Below are positions 56,243-64,000 of a stretch of DNA of 64,000 nucleotides, in pieces. The DNA comes from Campylobacter devanensis (GTDB taxonomy: Bacteria; Campylobacterota; Campylobacteria; Campylobacterales; Campylobacteraceae), in assembly GCF_002139915.1 (NCBI RefSeq), contig NZ_CP018788.1:620001-684000 (forward strand), read 5' to 3'. Under the pieces are notes generated by a model. That model was not told the DNA's origin. It saw only the letters and a list, made by a program, of their open reading frames with translations, and did no database searches. Position 1 is the first letter of the stretch. Every line of letters starts with the position of its first letter. Position numbers and translations under genes: made by a program.

Positions 56243-56872
56243 ATGGTTAAATATGATAAACAAACTTATAGAAAAATGGCTAAAACCGCTCTAAAAAAAG
56301 AGTCCAAAAGAGTAGCTAATAGTTATAAAAATAGACTAAATTTTGATATTTTAAGGCTAATTAAGTTTTATAAAGTAAGAAATTTATTGATTTTTACTCC
56401 GATGCAAACAGAGCCAAATTTGATAATGCTTAGACGCAAGTTAGCAAAAAATTGTACAATATTTGTCCCATTTATGGTAGATAAAAGCTTAAAAATGGTA
56501 AAATTGCGTCTGCCCTTTTTTGTATCTAAATTTGGAATTAAAGAAGCAAGAGATTCAAATGCTTATAAAAAAAAGATAGATATGGCAATAGTGCCAGTAA
56601 TTGCAGTAGATACAAATATGGCTAGAGTAGGGCATGGTGCTGGATTTTATGATAGATTTTTTGATAGTCTAGGATATAGACCAGTTATTGTGTTTGTGAG
56701 CATAAAAGATATGTATATTAATGATAAAATTTGTGATGCACATGATATTTGTGCGGACTTTTATATCACACCTACTACAAAATATATTAAAAAGGTATGT
56801 TATGATAGAGATGTCATTAGTGGGGTTAGGAGGCTTAATTTTCGGAGCCGGTGGTGGTTGGCTAATATCTAA
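56243..56872 (+). CDS. 5-formyltetrahydrofolate cyclo-ligase
   Basis: ATP-dependent conversion of 5-formyl-THF to methenyl-THF, recycling folate. The 209-residue protein has a basic N-terminus (RKMAKTALKKESKRVA), FTPMQTEPNL, and the ATP/folate-binding signature MARVGHGAGFYDRFF. The frame extends 71 bases into the RNase Y gene in another phase; this tail is not conserved-looking. Same position as in C. jejuni (Cj1208). Confidence 0.88.
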   Translation: MVKYDKQTYRKMAKTALKKESKRVANSYKNRLNFDILRLIKFYKVRNLLIFTPMQTEPNLIMLRRKLAKNCTIFVPFMVDKSLKMVKLRLPFFVSKFGIKEARDSNAYKKKIDMAIVPVIAVDTNMARVGHGAGFYDRFFDSLGYRPVIVFVSIKDMYINDKICDAHDICADFYITPTTKYIKKVCYDRDVISGVRRLNFRSRWWLANI

Positions 56873-58358
56873 AAAGATAAATGATGCTAATTATAGTATA
56901 TTTTTAGAACAGGCTAAGGCTAAGGCTAAGGCTATTGAATTTGAAGCCGAAAGCGTACTTAAAGATGCCAAAGTCAAGGTAAGTGAGGCTGAATTTGAAG
57001 CTAAAAAAAGATATGAGGAAAAAGGCAGCAAGCTTCAAAAAGAGTATAACCAAAAATTTGATGAAATAAATAAAAAAGAGCAAAATTTATTATCTCAAAA
57101 AGAGAGCTTAAACAATCTAAAAAATGATCTAGAACAGAGTCAAAATAGAGCTAATGCTCTATATGAAGAGGGTTTGAATTTAAAAAATTCATATCAAGAA
57201 AAGATTGATGAAGTGTTAAAAACTATGGAGCGCATAGCCGGTCTTACTCAAGATGAAGCTAAAGAATTGGTACTTAAAAAAGTTGAAGAGAAAAGCCGTG
57301 CCGATATCGCTCATATCGTTAGAAAATACGAAGAAGAGGCAAAAAGAGAAGCTAAGAAAAAGGCAAATTATATCTTAGCTCAAGCCACTAGTAGATTTGC
57401 TGGGGAGTTTGCTGCTGAGAGATTGATTAATGTAGTAGATATCAAAAATGATGAGTTAAAAGGTCGCATTATCGGCAAAGAAGGGCGAAATATCAAAACT
57501 CTTGAAATGGTGCTTGGCGTGGATATCATAATCGATGATACGCCCCATGCTATCGTGCTTTCTAGCTTTAATCTCTATCGCCGAGCTATCGCTACAAGGG
57601 TTATTGAGCTTTTGGTTGAAGATGGGAGAATTCAACCTGCTAGAATAGAAGAAATCCATCAAAAAGTTTGCGAAGAATTTGAAGCTAGTATCTTAGAAGA
57701 GGGCGAAAATATCTTGATTGATTTAGGAATTACCAAGGTTCATCCTGAAATTGTCAAATTAATAGGCAAGATGAAATTTAGGGCTAGTTATGGTCAAAAT
57801 GCCTTAGCTCATAGCCTAGAAGTCGCTCACTTAGCAGGTATTATCGCAGCTGAAACTGGCGGAGATGAGAAACTAGCTATTAGAGCTGGTATTTTACACG
57901 ATATCGGCAAAGCCTTAACGCACGAATACCAAGGTAGCCATGTGGATTTAGGGGCTGAAATTTGCAAGCGATATAAGGAGCATCCGGTTGTAATCAATGC
58001 TATTTATGCTCATCACGGACACGAAGAAGCCTTAAGCGTAGAGTGTGCAGCAGTTTGTGCTGCTGATGCCTTATCTGCGGCACGCCCTGGAGCTAGAAGA
58101 GAGGTGCTTGAGAGTTTCTTAAAAAGAGTTGAAGAGATAGAAAATATCGCAAATTCAAAAGAAGGCATCAAAAATGCCTACGCTATAAATGCCGGTCGTG
58201 AGATTAGGGTTATTGCTAATGCTGAGTTGGTCAATGATGATGAAGCGGTGCTTTTGGCTAAAGAGATTGCTGAAGAGATAGAGAGCAAAATGCAATATCC
58301 AGGCGAGATTAAAGTAAATGTAATCCGGGAATTACGAGCCGTAGAGTATGCAAAATAG
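56802..58358 (+). CDS. rny: Ribonuclease Y
   Basis: Membrane-bound endoribonuclease that starts mRNA decay. The 518-residue protein has an N-terminal membrane anchor (LVGLGGLIFGAGGGWLI), a long coiled coil (about 30-190), a KH domain (GRIIGKEGRNIKTLE) and an HD domain (HSLEVAHLAG, then ILHDIGKALTHE). The frame is open from 56721, but ATG 56802 (MIEMSLVG), behind AAAGG, gives the standard length. The stop is followed eight bases later by the SYLF gene. Confidence 0.94.
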   Translation: MIEMSLVGLGGLIFGAGGGWLISKKINDANYSIFLEQAKAKAKAIEFEAESVLKDAKVKVSEAEFEAKKRYEEKGSKLQKEYNQKFDEINKKEQNLLSQKESLNNLKNDLEQSQNRANALYEEGLNLKNSYQEKIDEVLKTMERIAGLTQDEAKELVLKKVEEKSRADIAHIVRKYEEEAKREAKKKANYILAQATSRFAGEFAAERLINVVDIKNDELKGRIIGKEGRNIKTLEMVLGVDIIIDDTPHAIVLSSFNLYRRAIATRVIELLVEDGRIQPARIEEIHQKVCEEFEASILEEGENILIDLGITKVHPEIVKLIGKMKFRASYGQNALAHSLEVAHLAGIIAAETGGDEKLAIRAGILHDIGKALTHEYQGSHVDLGAEICKRYKEHPVVINAIYAHHGHEEALSVECAAVCAADALSAARPGARREVLESFLKRVEEIENIANSKEGIKNAYAINAGREIRVIANAELVNDDEAVLLAKEIAEEIESKMQYPGEIKVNVIRELRAVEYAK

Positions 58359-58366
58359 GGGCGCAA

Positions 58367-58996
58367 ATGATAAGGGTTATCTGGTTGGTTCTATTTAGTT
58401 TAAGCTTATTATATGGTGGAAATGAGAGATTATTAGATAGTGCAAATGCCTATAATCATATTAATAGAATTAATAAAATCCCCCAGTCTATCGTTATAAA
58501 TTCATCTGCGATTATTATTTTTCCTACTTTTGTTAAGGCTGGATTTATCCTTGGAGCGACCATAGGGCGTGGAGTTATGCTTGTGCGTGATGATGTAGAT
58601 GAATTTTATAGCGATGATAACCTTACTCGCCATCTAAACAGCAACTGGAGCGCAGTTCCTGTGCGACTTGGTGGGGCAACTATTGGGTTGCAAGCTGGAT
58701 ATGAAAATAATTTTTTAGTAATGTATGTAATGAATCCGGCAGTAATTAAAGATATTTATGATAATAAGCTTACTCTTAATGCTAGTGCATCAGTGAGTTT
58801 TATGGATTATGGTACTAAAAATGAAATAGTTAGTGATATTGGCTTTAGTGATATTTATATTTATACAAATAATAGCGGCTTTTTTGCTGGGGCAAATCTT
58901 GGCGGATCGGTAATAACTGTTGATGATAAAATACGTTTTAATACAAATTCATACGGTTACAAACAATTAATGCATGCTATAACGGTGGTAAGATAA
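58367..58996 (+). CDS. SYLF/Ysc84-domain exported lipid-binding protein
   Basis: A 209-residue protein with a signal peptide (VIWLVLFSLSLLYGG) and a SYLF (DUF500) domain, recognised by SAIIIFPTFVKAGFILGATIGRGVML and the GGATIGLQAGYENNFLVMYVM region. SYLF domains bind phosphoinositides in eukaryotes; bacterial members are periplasmic or outer-membrane proteins of unclear role. Its stop overlaps the next start by one base (TAATG), and it follows RNase Y by eight bases. Confidence 0.85.
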   Translation: MIRVIWLVLFSLSLLYGGNERLLDSANAYNHINRINKIPQSIVINSSAIIIFPTFVKAGFILGATIGRGVMLVRDDVDEFYSDDNLTRHLNSNWSAVPVRLGGATIGLQAGYENNFLVMYVMNPAVIKDIYDNKLTLNASASVSFMDYGTKNEIVSDIGFSDIYIYTNNSGFFAGANLGGSVITVDDKIRFNTNSYGYKQLMHAITVVR

Positions 58997-59556
58997 TGCA
59001 AGATATACTTACAAATCTCTCAACTTATGGCTATTTAATTTTATTTTTATATAGTCTTGGCGGCGGTATGGTGGCTATTATTGGAGCAGGGCTTTTGAGT
59101 TTTGAAGGTAATATGAATTTGACATTATCTATTATTATTGCAGCAGTGGCAAATTTTATTGGCGATATGATTTTGGTATATATGGGTAGGTACAATAAAA
59201 GCTCAGTAATGCCATATTTTAAATCGCATAAAAGAAAATTAGCCCTAGCTCAAATTCTATTTAAAAAATATGGAGATAAGATTATTTTTATCAAAAAATA
59301 TATCTATGGATTAAAAACTTTAGTTCCTTTAGCAATAGGGCTTACTAAGTATAGTTTAATTAAATTTACTATTATTAATGCTATTTGCTCAGTTATATGG
59401 GCTATTAGTCTTGGACTAGCTAGCTATTATGCTGGCGGATTTATTTTTAAATTTACTAGCTATTTTGGTGAACGTAGCTATTTAGTCCCACTATTTTTAT
59501 TTATTTTATTGGGGTTGATTTGGCTATATTTTAGCTGGGCAACTAAAAAGAGATAA
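58996..59556 (+). CDS. DedA-family membrane protein
   Basis: A 186-residue polytopic inner-membrane protein, probably four to five membrane segments. It has the DedA features of an early Gly-rich segment (LYSLGGGMVAIIGAGLLSFEG), GDMILVYMGRY, and a reentrant/arginine-lysine region KKYIYGLKTLVPLAIGL. DedA proteins include undecaprenyl-phosphate and phospholipid flippases. It is smaller than typical members (about 200-220). Two bases separate it from the following unknown gene. Confidence 0.8.
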   Translation: MQDILTNLSTYGYLILFLYSLGGGMVAIIGAGLLSFEGNMNLTLSIIIAAVANFIGDMILVYMGRYNKSSVMPYFKSHKRKLALAQILFKKYGDKIIFIKKYIYGLKTLVPLAIGLTKYSLIKFTIINAICSVIWAISLGLASYYAGGFIFKFTSYFGERSYLVPLFLFILLGLIWLYFSWATKKR

Positions 59557-59558
59557 CT

Positions 59559-60758
59559 ATGAAAAAGTTTGCATATCTTATTGCAAGTCTACTTATTTTG
59601 ATGGTTGGCTTGCATGGATATGCATATCTTTTTTCTAATTTTGTTTTAAGCTCAGCCATAAATAAACTTAAAAGTAGTAGCGAATTTGCTTTATCAAACA
59701 TAAACCAAAATAACTCAATTTTTTCTACTAATCTAAATTTTACTCTAAAATATAAAGATTTCAATCTTAAATTTGATATTTTTAGTCATTATAGTGTTAT
59801 TTCAATTTTTAATGGACTAGATATTGTAGGCGATATTTGTGATTTAGATCATCGATTAAAGATGGATTTGACACAAAATGAAAACTCAGTATTGGCTAAA
59901 TTTAATCTAAATATTCCTATAAATGGAGGTATTAGTCAGCTAAAAGCACAGGTTTCCCCACTAAAAATAATCGAAAATCACAATCTTTTTACAATTTCTA
60001 GTATAGATATTAGCACAACATTTGATACAGAGCGCTTATATTTTCTAGGTGTACGTTTCGATAAAGCTGATTTTGAATTTGATGGCATTAGTAGTATTTT
60101 TAATGGAGTCGATATCGAAATTGATTATTTAGATGGACTTGAGTTTACTAGCTTTGACCTATTTAAATTTAATCCAAATGAGTTAAATATCAGCATTGAA
60201 AATTTAAGAGCAAATGTTCCACTTATTAATATAGTAAGCGATGAAATAAAATTTGACTCCAAAACCATTACTAATAATCTAGCAAATATTATAAGTAATA
60301 TACATGCCAAAAATGTGGCAATAAATAATATTATGATTGATAATATAAATTCTAAAGTTCGTTTAGAAAATCTTATTATTGATAGTTATAAGATGATTTT
60401 TAACATTATGCTTGGGTCTAAAAGTATTGGATTAATAGATACATTTATTAGTTGCAATCCAGTTTTATATGTTGATAAAATTAGTATTAATGATCTTTTT
60501 GAGTTAAAATTTAACCTTAGAGGAGATAGTTTTGATATAACAGATATAAATTTAGATGGAGAATTTATAGCTTTACGCCCAATCTCTACAATAAAAGGGC
60601 TAGAATTTATATCTTTTTATGAAAATTTTTTAATAAGTAGTGGAATTTTAATAAAAAATGGTGAGGGTTATATATCTAAATTTAAATCTCAAAAAGAAAA
60701 TGGCGAGTTAATTTTTAATAATTCTGTCAAATTTAGCGATATTTTAGTTGATTTTTAA
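59559..60758 (+). CDS. Exported or membrane-anchored protein of unknown function
   Basis: A 399-residue protein with an N-terminal membrane anchor or signal (MKKFAYLIASLLILMVGLHGYAYLF) and a long beta-rich, Asn/Ile-rich body with alternating hydrophobic residues. The pattern is reminiscent of AsmA- or YdgA/DUF945-like periplasmic beta proteins, but I cannot assign it. It is the last gene before the rRNA operon and is tightly linked to the DedA-like gene, so an envelope role is plausible. Confidence 0.65.
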   Translation: MKKFAYLIASLLILMVGLHGYAYLFSNFVLSSAINKLKSSSEFALSNINQNNSIFSTNLNFTLKYKDFNLKFDIFSHYSVISIFNGLDIVGDICDLDHRLKMDLTQNENSVLAKFNLNIPINGGISQLKAQVSPLKIIENHNLFTISSIDISTTFDTERLYFLGVRFDKADFEFDGISSIFNGVDIEIDYLDGLEFTSFDLFKFNPNELNISIENLRANVPLINIVSDEIKFDSKTITNNLANIISNIHAKNVAINNIMIDNINSKVRLENLIIDSYKMIFNIMLGSKSIGLIDTFISCNPVLYVDKISINDLFELKFNLRGDSFDITDINLDGEFIALRPISTIKGLEFISFYENFLISSGILIKNGEGYISKFKSQKENGELIFNNSVKFSDILVDF

Positions 60759-60831
60759 CCAAATTTGCAAATTTTTTTAAATTTTTTAGAATTTTCCCTA
60801 ATATTTAATCTTTTTTTAAGCATATCTCTTA

Positions 60832-60837
60832 TATAAT
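60832..60837 (+). promoter_or_regulatory. Predicted rRNA operon promoter (-10 box)
   Basis: A perfect TATAAT follows periodic T-tracts (60770-60820) in the 327-base gap between the last coding gene and 16S. Transcription would start near 60844, just before a structured leader. Confidence 0.6.
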
Positions 60838-60852
60838 TCCAGCTCACGAATT

Positions 60853-60897
60853 GAGAAACACCTTAACCTTCTGAAAAGCTTGGTTAAATCATTTCTC
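60853..60897 (+). other. Stem-loop in rRNA leader
   Basis: GAGAAA (60853-60858) and TTAACC (60863-60868) pair with GGTTAA (60882-60887) and TTTCTC (60892-60897), with 4-base internal loops. The position right after the predicted start suits a leader antitermination or processing element; the role is inferred. Confidence 0.5.
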
Positions 60898-60947
60898 TAT
60901 CGTTTTTGTTTTTTTAATTTTTATAATGTTAAACTATCTTTTATAGT

Positions 60948-60981
60948 CAATCTTTGAAATCTAAACAAGTGATCGATTGAG
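60948..60981 (+). other. 5' arm of 16S processing stem
   Basis: This leader segment is complementary, with a few mismatches, to 62641-62672 downstream of 16S (shared core CTAAACAAGTG). Together they would enclose pre-16S in a long stem, the usual RNase III target. Confidence 0.7.
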
Positions 60982-61083
60982 CCAGAATCTTATTATATTA
61001 TAATAGATTCAATACTTATATAACAGATATAAAGTTTTTAGATTAAAACTTCATAATACTTAAGTAGTTTATCTACTTTAATT

Positions 61084-62598
<1,515 letters not shown>

Positions 62599-62606
62599 AG
62601 AGTACA

Positions 62607-62632
62607 AAGTGATAATCTCACAATTATCACTT
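62607..62632 (+). other. Hairpin directly downstream of 16S
   Basis: A perfect 10-bp stem (AAGTGATAAT 62607-62616, complement 62623-62632) with a six-base loop, nine bases after the 16S 3' end. Probably involved in 3' maturation. Confidence 0.6.
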
Positions 62633-62640
62633 CAATATAT

Positions 62641-62672
62641 CTCAATCACACTTGTTTAGGTTTGAGAGATTG
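62641..62672 (+). other. 3' arm of 16S processing stem
   Basis: Complementary to 60948-60981 in the leader (see that entry). It ends four bases before tRNA-Ala. Confidence 0.7.
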
Positions 62673-62676
62673 ACAA

Positions 62677-62752
62677 GGGGAATTAGCTCAGCTGGGAGAG
62701 CGCCTGCTTTGCACGCAGGAGGTCAGCGGTTCGATCCCGCTATTCTCCACCA
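62677..62752 (+). tRNA. tRNA-Ala (anticodon TGC)
   Basis: 76-base tRNA in the 16S-23S spacer: acceptor GGGGAAT pairs with ATTCTCC (one G·T), D-arm GCTC...GAGC, anticodon arm CCTGC-TTTGCAC-GCAGG (loop reads TGC), T-arm with GGTTCGATCC, encoded CCA. Confidence 0.97.
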
Positions 62753-63245
62753 TAGTTTAAATTTAAAAGATAGCAATAATATAAAATTTATTATCAAAGT
62801 CTAATCAGAGAGTTTAGTTTAAACTTTCTGATTAGACTTTAGTCTAAAGTTACTTAAATTACCATTGTTAAAAGTCACAATCAAGTTTTAATATTTAAAA
62901 CAATTTTACAGGACTTGTTAGAGCTTTGAATTTAGTTTAATTTCAAATATTCTATATCAAACACTGTTATCCCAATAATATAAAAGATATAGTTTATAAA
63001 TATTAACTTCACAATCTATTAAGCTTTAAAACTTACTTAATAGTAGTTAATACTTTCCGTCTTATTAAATTTAAATTCAAATACTATAAATCTAAACAGA
63101 TTAACAAGAATTAAGTAATTAATTCTTAAATAATTAAATAGTTTATTTTTATATTTATATTTATCTATTTAATTTATATCTACTAGACTTTATCTTTAAC
63201 AAGGAAGTGATGCGAATTAGAATATCAATAATCTAATTAAAAAAA
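62753..63245 (+). other. 16S-23S spacer without tRNA-Ile, with a long hairpin
   Basis: 493 bases of very AT-rich spacer. I see no second tRNA, although many campylobacters carry tRNA-Ile here. A 21-bp stem (62796-62816 with 62820-62840, one G·U, three-base loop) is followed by an overlapping small palindrome (TAGACT / AGTCTA). A 7-bp hairpin (63215-63221 with 63232-63238) lies just before 23S. Confidence 0.7.

Positions 63246-64000
<755 letters not shown>

Noticed and set aside
56881-56935. GCTAAG hexamer repeat in rny
   Set aside because: Three units encoding an Ala-Lys run in the coiled coil; normal composition for this region.

Overview
The window is chromosomal DNA from a member of the genus Campylobacter. 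The AT-rich composition, the 16S rRNA sequence, and gene blocks in the order known from C. jejuni and Helicobacter pylori all point this way (flgL-ftsK; DUF2018-polyprenyl synthase-hemA-proS-fxsA-hemC; nth-peb4-fba; radA-ftsY-thioredoxin-RNase Y). By eye the 16S looks closest to the C. fetus / C. hyointestinalis / C. lanienae group; I cannot resolve the species.

Layout. 1-11.5 kb: flagellar and housekeeping genes. These are a flagellin and flgL, both with clear sigma-54 promoters, and between them pycA (interrupted by an in-frame UGA at the conserved active-site cysteine), an aminoacyl-tRNA-protein transferase, a DnaJ-like gene with its own sigma-54 promoter, pdxJ-pdxA and a phosphate permease. 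11.6-23.4 kb: ftsK, isoprenoid/heme genes, proS, and cytochrome c maturation (ccsBA). 23.5-38.9 kb: acnB, an LtaS-like sulfatase-fold membrane enzyme, ispG, dnaB, a flagellin-modification Maf protein, nth, peb4, fba, and a TolQ/MotB-like membrane pair whose MotB-like subunit lacks the expected ion-binding Asp. 39.1-40.5 kb: DUF2325, flavodoxin, luxS.

40.5-53.0 kb is accessory. It holds a frameshifted GIY-YIG gene, a tight six-gene minus-strand operon (50594 to 42005), and a wrecked autotransporter. The operon encodes two dynamin-like GTPases, a tail-anchored membrane protein, a large HerA/VirB4-like ATPase with a Ser-rich insert, an HNH-superfamily (WHH-type) nuclease toxin translationally coupled to the ATPase, and a SUKH/SMI1-type immunity protein. 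A nine-base G/C tract sits just upstream of the predicted operon promoter, which suggests phase-variable expression. I consider this operon the candidate undescribed system: a membrane-remodelling GTPase pair and a pumping ATPase tied to a DNase effector and its antidote, either for toxin delivery or for phage defence.

53.3-60.8 kb: tRNA-Leu, radA, ftsY, a TlpA-like lipoprotein, 5-formyl-THF cyclo-ligase, RNase Y, a SYLF protein, a DedA protein and an unknown exported protein. 60.8-64.0 kb: an rRNA operon (16S, tRNA-Ala, start of 23S) whose spacer lacks tRNA-Ile and carries a near-perfect 21-bp hairpin.
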